Positions 13,301-24,889 are shown, counted from the first letter of the stretch. The stretch is 64,000 bases of DNA from Cercis canadensis (GCA_003255065.1 QAOA01008791.1:357463-421462); one strand, 5' to 3'. Program-made: numbers and translations. The notes: generated from the sequence alone by a model not told the origin.

Positions 13301-13464
13301 TGACACACCAACATGATGCACAAGGTTCAAGAAGGCAGACAAGATCGACTGGTGAAAGAGCCTTTATGACACAACCACCCACTAGACAAGCATCAATGAC
13401 AGATGAAACTCACATGGGAGAGTCCACATCCAAGGGTAAAAGAAGAGCAGGACAAACACAGTAG
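10361..13464 (+). pseudogene. mudrA-type MULE transposase, decayed
   Basis: The ORF starts MNYIGFELYYGGTLRYFP (10361), typical of plant MULE transposases. An acidic region with GEGEGEGEG repeats follows, then the MuDR DNA-binding domain (11279-11683; KCKRKCGWRMHASKN). The DDE-type core begins LIHLDGCFLKAGMGG (11810-11965). An intron runs 12047-12154, with the second Asp in FMSDQQ just before it. After the intron come CFRHLYANF-like VRHLYANFKVNY and the SWIM zinc finger CSYRLLDITGVPCAH (12600-12760). A CCHC knuckle, CVNCGQFDHNTRTC, is encoded around 13014-13056 in another frame. In-frame stops near 10536, 10977, 11262, 11681 and 11963 show that it is dead as read. It normally cuts and rejoins the element ends in the nucleus. 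Confidence 0.88.
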
Positions 13465-13879
13465 GAACTGTGTCAACTGTGTGGGCCACTTGCTGTCTTC
13501 CATTATTTTTTGCTTTTTTAGATAAGGCCAACCAAGCTATTGTGCCTTTTGAGGTGTTTTGTTGGCAATTTGTGAGACAATTATATTTTTGGTGTAATGG
13601 TCCCAGAAGATGTATAAATATTTAGGCACTTTTTAAATGGGAAGTTTGTGGCCCATCTGTGAACCATNAAATGGGAAGTTTGTGGCTCATCTGTGAACCA
13701 TTGTGAGGTACTTGTAATTGAAGTTAACATTATGTTTATTTTTAGATGAATTAATACTAAACCATGTTGTCAATACATGCCTACTTTCATATGCTTATTG
13801 TCTTCATTTCATCTTGTATTTCTCCTTGGCTATTCCTTGCATTTTGACTGTTACTAACTTGTTTTACTGCATAGGTTCT

Positions 13880-14480
13880 GGAATCCCATTTAATTCTGGT
13901 TTGCTGCCAGAACTTGTTGAACTATGTTTTAAATCTGGTTTGCTGCCATAGGTCTTAAATGAGAAATTGGTTTTACTGCATATTTTTTTTGTTTACTCTT
14001 CAATTCTAGTGCACATTTTGTAAATCTGGTTTCATTTTACAATTTTGGGCAATCTGGTTTCATATTGTTCAGTTCTGGTTTAATCATACTGGACAATCTG
14101 GTTTGCTGCCATAGGTCTTAAATGGTGATTGATTTCTAGTTTGCATGTTCAATTCTAGTTTGCCTGTTGGATTATGGTTTAAGTGCACATTTTCTGGTTT
14201 ACTCTTCAATTCTGGTGCACATTTTGTAAATCTGGTTTCATTTTGCAATTCTGGGATGCTATTACAATCAGGCTTCATATTGTTCAGTTCCGGTTTAATC
14301 ATACAATAATCTGGTTTGCTGCCATAGGTCTTACATGGTGATTGATTTCTGGTTTGCATGTTCAATTCTGATTTGCCTGTTGGATTATGGTTTTATTGCA
14401 CATTTTCTGGTATACTCTTCAATTCTGGTGCACATGATGTGCATCTGGTTTCATATTGCACATGATACTCTTCAATCTGG
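13880..14480. repeat. Degenerate internal repeats of the MULE
   Basis: The phrase tctggtttgctgccatagg recurs near 13934, 14097 and 14309, and shorter pieces such as ttcaattctggtgcacat also recur. Spacings of about 163 and 212 bp indicate a diverged tandem array. It lies between the two convergent genes of the MULE and has no convincing coding content. Confidence 0.7.
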
Positions 14481-14812
14481 TTTCACTTTGAAATTATGAT
14501 TTCTCATTATGTTCTGTCTCACTTGCTATGTTACCTGCTTCTGACTTAGGAATGGTGTCTTCTGAATTTAAATTCCTTATATCATAGACCAGCCACTGAT
14601 CAGGAGCAAATAAATAACACATTACAGGAGCAAATACATAACATATTTCATGGCCACCAAATTGCACCAGCAAATTCATTTTCAGATCAATTTATTTTCA
14701 TAGCCTGGGTACATAATAATGTCATAAAATAAAGACATTTCAAATAAAACTCATATTACAACAGCAAATGTGAAACACACCACTTATGCTACATCAACCT
14801 TTTTATCATTAA

Positions 14813-15136
14813 TCAAAAACCTATAATCCATGTCATTATAAGCATCAATCGCAACTTCTTTACATTGCGTTTTTGCAGTTTCAGCTCCTCTATAAGTTCC
14901 ATGTTCTTCTTCACCAAAGAATTCATAACCTTTTCCTCTCTCTTACTCACAGGAGGATCATACCAGCAGAAGTAATTACAATAATTATCTAACCCATATT
15001 TACTACACCTAAAAAATCTCCTGCCTGGGTTCTTTTTAGTCCAAGAACTTCGCATGCGGCATGGAAGACCACAATGGCACCACTGGACGTCTTCACCACA
15101 AATTCCAGATGTCTCTCCAACACTGTTGGAAGACAT
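14813..15136 (-). CDS. GRF-type zinc-finger protein carried by the MULE
   Basis: An intact ORF of 107 codons, convergent to the transposase and ending next to the internal repeat block. A GRF zinc finger spans residues 20-60: candidate zinc ligands C20, C22, C44 and C53, the family signature GRRFF at 38-42, and W58 and D60 near its end. After it comes a heptad-rich basic stretch (KREEKVMNSLVKKNMELIEE, likely coiled coil) and a hydrophobic C-terminus LMLIMTWIIGF that could anchor in a membrane. GRF fingers bind single-stranded nucleic acid in better-known proteins, and small plant proteins of this shape are common but poorly understood. Unlike the transposase beside it, this frame is open from ATG to stop. 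Its role in the element is unknown. Confidence 0.72.
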   Translation of the reverse strand: MSSNSVGETSGICGEDVQWCHCGLPCRMRSSWTKKNPGRRFFRCSKYGLDNYCNYFCWYDPPVSKREEKVMNSLVKKNMELIEELKLQKRNVKKLRLMLIMTWIIGF

Positions 15137-15213
15137 TAATCACTTCGACCCAGAGTTCCAAATCTTCAGCAGATTTAAAACCCACAAGGTTCGGGGTTTA
15201 ATTCCTTCTTCTA

Positions 15214-15546
15214 TCTCTCAAAAAAATGTCTCCTCCAAGTCTCTAGGGATTTCTCTGAAAATCCCTAAATCAGAAGGCAAATCGAGGAGAGAGAATGATT
15301 TCAGTGTTTAATTGACCATGTGCCTCTCACGTGTGCGATTAATCTGAGTTTTAATGGGGATTAGCCATTTAAGCACTTCACGTGCCAAGCACGTGACACT
15401 TTCCGTCTATTTATGGACGCCCGTTTGGGGTTTGGGAGTAAAACGCACATTTTCGTAGTTTAATGAGGTTTTTTCTACGTTTTTTAAAGATGGGGGGGTA
15501 AAGTGCAATTGGAGTATAGTTGAAGGGGGTTTTTTAGACTTTTCCC
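15214..15546 (-). repeat. Right TIR of the MULE
   Basis: Inverted copy of 9506-9839, ending gacttttccc at 15546. Confidence 0.88.
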
Positions 15547-16373
15547 TTAAACTTTTTAAAAAATTAAAAAAAAATATTTTCAGAGCAGTAGATCTCATCG
15601 GACAAGCCATAGGTCAGCTGGCGTGTCCCCACCGGACACGCCGCGGTCCACATGGTGTGTCTCACTTCAAAAATATACAATGGGTCAAAGTGTCATTGTA
15701 AAGAGAAAAAGAAACGTTAAAACGAATAATAGGTCAAAGTGACTTTGGAAAGAGAAAAAGAAACGTTGAAAATAAAAGCTTTTGGAAAGAAACTCACCCA
15801 CCTCCACACGTCTACCATCTTTGCCATGTTTCTGAAGTAGGACACACCATGTGGGCTGCGGCGTGTCTGGTGAAGACACGCCGACTAGCCCACAACGTGT
15901 CTGATAGGGTCCATTGCTCCAAAAAAAAAATTTATTTTTTAAAAAGTATTATATTAAGGTAAATAAATTTGAAAGTGTAATAAATGTGTAAAAAAATTGT
16001 AAAAATGTAATATTTGGATCAAAGTGCCTTTGTCTATGTGACAGTAAAAGAAGTTAACTTGGTGTCAAAGTGACACGAAAATTGTCATCTCATCAAATTT
16101 TGACTCAAAAAAGTGCATAAAAATTTGATAATGTAATAATTTTTGTACTATTTTGGCTCCACATCAGTTTCTTTTATTGCCACATAAACAAGTCATTTGT
16201 CATGTCAACACTAAACTAACAGATTTATAACCGATGATAACAGTAGAAACCCAATTAAAAAAATTTAAAATTATAAAGACCCCAAAAGAAGAAAAAAAAA
16301 AAAAACTATAAAGATCTAATTTAAAATTCATCCAAATTATAAAAACCTACAATATATTTAAAACTTATTAATA

Positions 16374-16672
16374 TAAGCGCACACAACACAATTTCTCAAA
16401 AACCTCAAAAAAGGTTATCAAGGAGAGTGACTAAAGAGTCTGGAATCAAGTTAGCAACTTAGCAAACCCCAGAAATTGCAGGCATTAGGTAATATATTTG
16501 TCAATTGCTACACCAAAACAGGAAAGGCCAACACCCAAAAAGCCTGATGATTCAGTGTTTCTAAGCATAATCAGGCAGAAACTCGTACAACTCAATGTAG
16601 GTAATTGTTTCATTTCCATTAACAATTTGATAAAATTGCTCTAACGCTGTACACGTGTCGTAACAAAAGGAC
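16374..16672. other. Short spacer between MITE-A and the kinesin stop codon
   Basis: It probably contains the 3' UTR of the minus-strand kinesin. No other feature was seen. Confidence 0.4.
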
Positions 16673-19600
16673 CTACAAAAGCGATGCTCTGCTATTTTTC
16701 CAAGAATACGATCTCCTCTTCAAGTGATGGGGTGTGAAACTAAGCCCAAACATCTCTTTCGGGGCCTGTCCCTGCTCTGAAAACCTGACCAACTTTCCAA
16801 CTATTGCAGCACTCTCCCTGATGTGGTTCATATCAGTGTTGCTCCATAAACGGTTGGCCAGTTGCATCCTCCTACGCTTTGAATCTAATGCAATACCCCA
16901 CTTCTTGAAGAGACTTCTCCTCTCTGCCTCGGAAAGCCTTTTCTGCATTAGCTTGATAAGCATTTCTCTCTCGCGCCGAAGACCCTTCATGCTGTCTCCC
17001 CAAATAAACATATATTAACATCAAGTAGCAAGCAAAAAAAGAAATAAATAATCAAGTAGACATCATAAGATAGATGCAGCAAATCAAAACACCGTCCTAC
17101 CTCCATTACTAAATACAAACCAAATCCTCTATTAAATAGAAAAAGCAAATTTCTGTTGGTAGTATTGGCAAATTCTCATGTGCAACTAAACCAAATATAT
17201 GAGATACCTATATGCAACTGAACGAAATATACGAGGTACTCAAGCAAATGCACATGTGAGAGAGAGAGAGAACCTTGAAGCTAGAGTGACTGTCTGACCA
17301 TCATTCACAGAATGATTTCCGTGTGAAATAGTTTCTTTGAGGAAAGAGAGTCTTCTAAGCTCTACTTCCATGTAAATGGAGTCTGTTGGATCACCCCTGA
17401 ACAGAAGAAAGAAGTAGGTCCTGTGGATCAATGATATAGAGCAAGTTTGCCACAGTTCAAGTATCTCTTTTTGCTGCTTCTCAAATTGCAGATGCCAATT
17501 CAAAGGAGTTTCAGGTGCCTCTAACATTGGATCTATGCCTACATCTTTCACATTTTTCTCAATGTTCGAAGCTCTTCTCTCTGTCTTCTGAGCCTACAAT
17601 TCAGAAAGTGGAATTTTGTCAAAAGCATCAAGGGTCAGGAATGAGATTACCGAAAAAATGCAATTTTCAAGAACCAAATTCAACATTACATAAATAATAG
17701 CAACAATAGGCAACAGCACACAGATTTAATTATGTGAAATCATTATGAATTTCTGCTACAAGTATCATTATACATGTCTCAATACAGTAAAAGTTCAAAA
17801 CTTCATTAAAAAAAAAAATACTGAAAAAGAATAAAAAACAAATATGACGAGAGTAATTGTGGCCAGATAACCAATACTTTTCACAGAATATCAAGAAGTA
17901 GCATAAGAGCAATTCAATTACTTAGGAAAGAGACAATTAATAGATCCATTTCTTTTTCCCAACAAATTCAAGGATGAAAACGGTAATTCAAATTATTTAT
18001 ACTCACCTGATCATCAACAAGCTGCTTCTCATACTGAAGTTTGACCATTTCCTTCATCCCTGCAACAAAAGTTTGGATGCTAGTAATGCCATCATCAGCA
18101 GATGTTCTCATGCTGTCCGCTCTTAACTCATCCATGGAAGGACTTCCAATAGAAGACTGAGAATCATTCCTTGACAACCTTGTGGCAGCATCATATATTA
18201 ATGGGGGGAACTTTCTCAGTAAACCTTCTGGTCTTCCAGGAAAGCCTTTCTCAAACCCATTGGCTGGAGTGCTCTCTAATTGTCTGGCCCTCTCAGGAGA
18301 ACCAGTCATGAGATGTTCCCTACAACTCCAGCTCCTAGCTAATGTCATATTCCTAAAATTCGACATATTTGCCGACATGGCCTGTGGAGATCGTTCATCA
18401 GGGTAAGTACATACAAGAGAATCTGCGGTCATTTGCACATCATGGAGTCTCTGCTCCAATGCACCATATGTTGAATTGCCTTGGATATGACTCACTTCCC
18501 CATCTTCATTCCCAGAAGTCAACATTTCCTGACCTGTTACATCTCCCTCTCCAGACATTGGTAATGCCAACACCCCATTGTCATTTCTTGATTGATCAAG
18601 ATATTCTGAATTGTCTCTACTTGACTCATCTTCAACACATTGTACTTCTTTACAGACTTCATCAAGGTATTCTGTCCAAGAAAAAGTAAAAGCCAAAAAA
18701 TAAATAATCACTAAACCTGATGCAGTTCTACACTCAAATATCATTATTTTTATCAGACTACTTTATTGGTAAGGATGAAAAGAGATACCATCAGACTCTG
18801 ATTGATCTCCATCATTATAGTGAGGATTGTTGAACTCGATAATGCCTGCATCTGGACGATGAGGAACATAAATGCTTGATGACTCTGATACTGAATAGTC
18901 ATCTTCCCAGGCATCTTCCCCTTCCTGCCAATTAGAATGATTATTAGTGCCAGCCCGAATCAGAGAGAGAAATTTTGAAGTTAGATCACAATCTCCTATG
19001 TATGATAAACTTTTCAGTAATTAGGATTTAGGAAATAATAGTTACCTTTCTAGTTTTCTGATCATTTCCAACCATTCTTAGCAAATCCTCAACCCGAGAT
19101 TGTGCAAGATCACGTTGCTTAGTAAGCTCCCTAAGCTCCTTCTCCATCTGAATAATCAAAACCATGTCATCAAGATCTAAGGAAAATGTAACATGCAAGT
19201 GCTTGAAAAATGTATCTCTAGACACCAATCCGGTTCCAGCTAAAAGATGATATAGTTAGTAATCCAACCCATCTGTCACCAATCTAATCAACCTAATCAA
19301 GCTTTATAATTCTGATGTGAAGTTATGTGGCTATCCTTGAGGATTAATGTTGCTATAACAGCTTCTTTTGACAATTGGCAATTTCTTTACAAAATTCACA
19401 ATGTGTCCAGTAACTTTCTTTCATAGATATCACATTCAAAAATCATGGAACAAAGGGAATATCTGGCTGCAGCTACTTCCAGAAAATGGTCATAAATGGT
19501 CAACAAGTTTGTATATTCACAAAAGTAAATTTCTTCCAGGACTTTTTATGAAGGAAAAATGACATGTAATATGATTTTCCCTCCAAGAGAAGAAAAATAA

Positions 19601-22482
19601 AATCAATTAAAAAATTGCAACAACTCATAGGGTTAATCAGCAATAAATTCACTCCCCCGCCCCCCCCCCCCACACACACACACACNACAATAGCTTTCTT
19701 GTAGGCTAAAGAATGGCATTCAGATAGCAATTATTACCTTTTCTATCTGGAGATCTTTCTTTCTCAGCAATGCTGGATAATCATAACTGGATGTAGCAGG
19801 CCCAGGCGTTCTCAACTCACTCTCCAATCTGGCCACCTCTCTTTGCAAATGCTTGACCAAGGCCTTATCAGACATCACCACATTAACCTGTGCTTTAGTG
19901 GTCACTTCTTTTGCACAACAAGCAAAAAGAAGTGTATTTCTAGTTTGCTCAACATGACTTCGTGCAGGGCTCAAAGTGCAAATGATGGCTGTTCTAGCAT
20001 TGCCACCTAAGGAAGGCTGAAGGATGCGTGTCAATTTTGAATCTCTGTAATTGATGTGTCCTTGTCTTCCCTTACTACATTCAACCAAAATATGTTAAAT
20101 TTTATATATGAACAAGGAGTAGCTCCAATGGATAAGATTTCTGGTGTAAAGATATTTCTAATTAGTCACAACTAGGTAAATAATATATGCCTCTCTCCCT
20201 TTCTGTCAAATTCTTTCATCTATGGGTGACATGATATTATAATAGTCTCACTCATTTTCGTCAAAAGCAAAAATATTGGTGATCAGATTCATTCATAGGG
20301 AACACTCAAGGAAACCCCATTGCCAGCTATGTCATGAACAACGAACTAGATAATTAAGCTGTGATTAAGAGACAATAAGTGATCGAGAAAGGGCCATCAG
20401 CATTGGGCAAGAAAATTGGCCTCTTACATAAACCACTGTAAACTTCAATAACACAAATGTAGCTTTGCTAACTACATTAGAATCTGATTAAAGGCAGACA
20501 GCATAAGCCACGGATGAAGTAGGCTACCTAAGCTTACGAATGACAGTTCCAAGAGTAAGTAAACTCCGATTTATATGACAACCTTCTTTCAATCTCGTCC
20601 CAGCAGATAATGCCTGGGATGCACGCTCACTACCTGCCAAATCAACAAAATTCTGCAGAGAAACAAAAGAAATTTGACAGATATCAAAATTGCAAGCAAA
20701 ATTTCATTTCCTGAACAAGTAGGGGGGAAATTGAAAAGTTTACACATACCACACTAGCTGAAAGGGTGGTTGACTTGTCTTTGCCCAAGAATTCTCGGGC
20801 AGAACTTTCAATAGTCTGCAAGGTCACAAATCCCTTAATAGAAGGCTACAAGAAAATCTAAAGCACAATTCAAGCAGAAAGGGTGAAGGTGCACACCAGT
20901 CTGATGATTTGGTGAGATCTAGAACTCTTGTCATTCAGGTATGTCTCTCCTACTTGCCTTTGGGCTGCAGGAACACAGTACACTATGTAACGCTACAAAT
21001 CACCCTGTAATAACAAGTTTATGTAAATTTCTTTACCTTCACAAAAGGATAGGAGCTCTTTCAAATGTCCCCAATCCCGTAGAGTCTCCTCTGTAAGTTT
21101 CTCTAGAATGGGTCCTCTCTAATGAAAAGGAGAAATCATGAGAACAAATTGAAATATGCACTCTCTTTGATTAAACTTCAATTTAATACATAAAGAAATT
21201 CACCTCAGGATCATCACGCAGCCTAAGTGTAGTGTTGTCTGTGCTGAGGAGGTCTCTAACAATTTCATTATAAATTTCAATTGCTGAGAATTTCAATGCA
21301 AATGCTCTTTCTTCATGCTAAAAAAGTAACAGCAATCTTGTGTCAATAAGACTTGCAATGTTAAAAACAAGAACTATGTCAAAAATTGACTATGAAGAAT
21401 TGAACAGGCAGATCAATAAATGGTAAATCGATTACCCTGTTTATATGGTCAAAAATATCTGCTACAGTATACTCAGTTATTCCAATCATGGTGTACGTCT
21501 TTCCACTGCTTGTCTGCCCATATGCAAAAATACTTGCTGAAAGAATATACAAAGCATATGTCAGTCAAATACTTAAGGTGGTTAAGTGGAAAGTGATTCA
21601 TAAGAAACTAGCCAGAAAAACAATATAATACTTACAGTTAATTCCATTAACAACAGAAAGAACAATTTCTTTGGCTCCTTCCTCATATACCTGCTTTGTG
21701 GAGCTGTCACCACGAAATACTCTGTCTACCACCAAATTATAATATAAATTCAGAAATACACTGTAATATAAACGCAGCTCAGATATGAACATGTTTCGAT
21801 ATTCAGTGCTTCCAAACTACATCTTTGACAAGACTATGCATTTTGAAGCATGAAAAGGTTAGGTCTTTAATAAAATTTAAAGAGGGAAAAAAAAAGGGGG
21901 ACTGAGACGTTAACAAACCATGTAAATTGATTCAAACAAGCAAGCCTAGAAAGAACCACCAAACAATTTGTATCACAGATTAAGCATTTCTGAAAGTATG
22001 CCCTAGCTAAATTAGGGCAAGAGTGCATCTCCGACGAAGTTTTTCAAAGCAATGGAATACAAGACTATTAAAAGCAACTTAACCTTGTTCTCAGGCAAGG
22101 GAAAGTGATCCTTTTTAGGCATATTACAACATATTTCCGAATCAAACCACATTCTGATTTTCTGATTCTTGTCAATATTAAGTAATAGGAAATTGTACAA
22201 ATTCAAATGCCAACAAAAATTTTCCGATAACAAGGCAGCATCTTTGACAGACATTTCCTTACCAAATGTGTAGGCACTTGGAAATGTGGAACCTTCCCGT
22301 AGGGTGTTCCGATAGAGGATGGTAGTGTCATTGATGCATTCCCAATCTGCTACTTCATTCACAGAAACTTCCTTCTCACTCAAAGGTCTCAGCCTTACTA
22401 ACACATGAATCTTCTCTTCACGACCACTGACTGCTTGCATCTTTTCCCATTTAGCCAGCTCTTCTCCGGAGATAGCCCCCAT
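16673..22482 (-). CDS. KIN7: KIN-7 subfamily kinesin with NACK-type C-terminal domain
   Basis: Plus-end-directed microtubule motor of the plant kinesin-7 group, closest by eye to the Arabidopsis KIN-7E/F/G proteins. Fourteen exons on the minus strand: 22263-22482, 21636-21725, 21436-21536, 21204-21317, 21037-21118, 20897-20964, 20750-20815, 20528-20652, 19738-20074, 19046-19147, 18789-18924, 18007-18671, 17274-17593 and 16673-16991. They total 2745 nt (914 aa), and every junction is in phase. The start [16 protein letters not shown] is the family N-terminus. Motor motifs are P-loop GQTSSGKT (residues 110-117), switch I NDKSSRSH (213-220) and switch II DLAGSE (251-256). The neck and stalk region ([20 protein letters not shown]) is coiled coil. 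The C-terminal DUF3490/NACK region (about 700-914) in related NACK kinesins activates a MAP3K at the phragmoplast. Some members act in cytokinesis; the exact role here is not shown by sequence. Confidence 0.93.
19655..19686. repeat. Poly(C)/(CA)n microsatellite in a kinesin intron
   Basis: A run of C followed by (ca)n up to an ambiguous N at 19686, inside the intron between exons 9 and 10. The N probably reflects uncertain repeat length in the assembly. Confidence 0.85.
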
Positions 22483-24130
22483 TTCTTGCTTCTTTATGCA
22501 ATGTTCTTCTCAACCCAATTCACAAGTTAATCAGAACAAGGCAATGCTCTCAAAACCCTAAAAAAGGGAAACAGTGGATTGACTAATTATTACAGTTATT
22601 ATTGCTTTCCTGAAATGCAAGACCGTCTAGATATTGTCATATTGAGAGTTCATAAAGGCACCAACCCCTTCATTCAAACATTATCTGCAAGAAGCTAAAC
22701 ATAGATAATAGAAAATAAAAAATTAAAAACTAAACCCCAGATTAGAGCAAGCCATTTTTTTTCAACCAAATAAATAGGCAATAACAGCCATAACAAGCTA
22801 ACTTTAGATTGCACCGAACCACCAGAAAGAACAGAATGCTAACTAATTACGTTTCAATCAGCAACAAATTATCAGTTGCTGGCATTATACCACAACCCAA
22901 AGATTTTTCTTCCAAAACAAAACAAGAAAAAAATGAAGGAGAAGACCCATCAATAGTTAGTTGCGCTTAAAGGATATGCTGGTCTTTTGCTTACTCTTTG
23001 GTACCAAGCTTCATTTAGAAAGAGAGATAAAGAAAGAAGGATGATAGGTACCAAAAATAAAAAACAAAAATATAAAAGAGCGTGGATCAAAGATAGAAAG
23101 TAGAAGATACCCATTTTTTATCCTTCCTTCAACAATGACCAATTGTAATGCAAGAACAGAAAACTTTCCTTGGTGGCGACCCACAATGCTTGAGAATGAA
23201 GTAACGGAGTTTTGCATAAATATGAAAATTGACCATGTCTTTGGAGTTTTGCACCCCACTGGTCCCAACTAACTGGGCCATCCTTTTCAATTTTCACCCT
23301 CCGCCACTCTCTCTTTCCCTCATTTACACAAACGCTCACATATGCTCATGTCGTCATCTAACTCTCAAAGCATGATGTTAATATTAGAGGAGAACCAGAA
23401 ATGCAAGTAATTTAATTTACCTTCAACTTACTTGTCCTTTTTCACGACACGTTTGGCGAAAATAACCACAACCCACAATTCAGTGAGCAACGTGGTTCAG
23501 GAATCTGAAGCCTCTGCTGCGTTGATTGCTCTTTGAGACTGCTTTTTCTCGATATGCATGAAGCAGAATGCCAATCAACAATGGATATGGTTGATCAATT
23601 CGAAATAATTAACCACAACAGTACTCCAGCAGTGAAATCCATGCATTAATTTCTCTGTTCTCTTCAAAATCTATTAGACGCCCCCTTCATGCCAATTAAT
23701 TACGTCTTCAGGAAACCAACAAACGGCTCAAAACCCTGAGTTAATCCAGAAATAGTTGCAGGAACTAGCTCTTCTGGACAAGCTTCTTCTCCAAATCAAA
23801 AGGAAAGCAACTTCACTGAGCGACCCAACTGAAAACCAGTTACAATCTGTGTGACGTAGCTTCAGATTTTGTTACAAGAAAAATAAAATGGCATAACTGC
23901 AAAGACGTAGATGTTGAAGCTTTTATCAATGGGAATAAATTGATAACAACCGAGAGAAAAAAAAAAAAAAAAAAAAAAAATAGAGCACGAAAAAGAAAGG
24001 GAAAAACTCGTCGACCCACGATCTGGAAGAAAAACTACCAAAGCCACAACGCAATGTCAGAGAGAATCGTCGGTTCCATCCAACCTATCTCTCTCAGACA
24101 GAGTGGCAATGGATTATGGACCAAAGGTCC
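22483..24130 (-). promoter_or_regulatory. Kinesin 5' leader and promoter region
   Basis: About 1.6 kb upstream of the kinesin ATG without another gene. It includes a T/A-rich stretch and a long A run at about 23958-23981. A 5' UTR intron is plausible, as in many KIN-7 genes, but no clear junction could be fixed. Short ORFs on both strands have no recognisable similarity. Confidence 0.35.
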
Positions 24131-24889
24131 CGTAAATCTCACGGGGCGTCAATGTCGTTGAACTTTCTATTTTTCTTTGCTTCTCACTTCTCACTTCTCA
24201 CTCTCAGGTATTATTAGTTTTTTTTTTTCACATTTTTTCCCTCGCTATGGTTGGAGAAAATTTGAAATGACCATTTTGCCCTTGCTTTTGATTCCGCGTT
24301 CCGATATCTGGAGGAGTGTCACGTGATAAGGATGTACACATGGATGAGCTTTTGTGGATCCACGTGAGGGTGTTAGCGTTTGTCACTCAAACACCGTTAA
24401 GGTACTGTGCCAACTAAAAATACTACTACACGTTAATGACCGGTTTGCGAAACCGTTCAAGCGTATCGAAGCTCGATTCCATTCAGATGGTTTCCGAAAC
24501 ATTTGGAATTTTTTTAGAGTATTTAAAGTATAACGGTCATTTCATCGCAGTTCGCAGAGACCGAATAGCGTTGCCCAGCTGTGATATTTTAAGCTAAAAA
24601 TAAATCATATGAAATGCTTAAGAGATTATACCCTTTTTAAAATAAATTGTATTCTTTTGTAAAATACCATTCACTATGCTTACGTATTTATACTAAAATG
24701 ACAAATCCACTCAATTTAGAACTGCATTATACACATTACTCTGTTTTTTTATATTGATTCAATGTTTTAAATGCTTGTGAAGCCAACAAAAAAGTCGTAA
24801 TCAACAGTTGAACGCCTACTTTAACAAATATTTGTCGCTTATTTGCAATAGATACTTTATAAATCTTTTTATAAATAAAATATAATTTT
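24131..24889. other. Intergenic, no gene seen
   Basis: The part near 24300-24560 has higher GC and resembles a promoter-proximal region, but no ORF, motif or repeat was recognised. The rest is AT-rich. Confidence 0.4.

Larger units (their letters stand above)
9506..15546. mobile_element. Mutator-like element (MULE), 6.04 kb, with 333-bp TIRs
   Basis: Long terminal inverted repeats occupy 9506-9839 and 15214-15546. The outer ends read (T/G)GGAAAAGTCTAAAAAAC. The flanking 9-bp duplication is ttacacttt (9497-9505) against ttaaacttt (15547-15555), with one mismatch. The insertion site lies inside a TIR of element B, whose sequence resumes exactly after 15546. Contents are a mudrA-type transposase (decayed, plus strand), a block of degenerate repeats, and a convergent ORF with a GRF zinc finger. 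The layout resembles maize MuDR, with two convergent genes between long TIRs, although the second gene is from a different family. Confidence 0.9.
9419..16029. mobile_element. Foldback element B (8-bp TSD), inserted in MITE-A and split by the MULE
   Basis: Left piece 9419-9505, right piece 15547-16029, about 560 bp when the MULE is ignored. The termini are inverted: AGGCACTTTGACCC on the left, and the complement of the right end reads AGGCACTTTGATCC. The flanking 8-bp duplication ttgtctat occurs at 9411-9418 and 16030-16037. The right piece holds almost the whole interior, including two perfect hairpins and a central direct repeat ending aaagagaaaaagaaacgtt. There is no coding capacity. The 8-bp TSD fits hAT, but the terminal bases are not typical of hAT, so the superfamily is left open. 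Confidence 0.82.
9242..16364. mobile_element. MITE-A copy 1 (Mutator-like, 9-bp TSD), split by nested elements
   Basis: The two halves (9242-9418 and 16030-16364) together match the uninterrupted MITE-A at 31395-31901. The ends are inverted repeats beginning GGTTTAAATATAC on the left, with GTTTTAAATATA as the complement on the right. A 9-bp TSD, ttattaata, occurs at 9233-9241 and 16365-16373. The 9-bp duplication indicates Mutator-superfamily mobilisation. The element codes for nothing; its middle was the landing site of element B. Confidence 0.88.
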
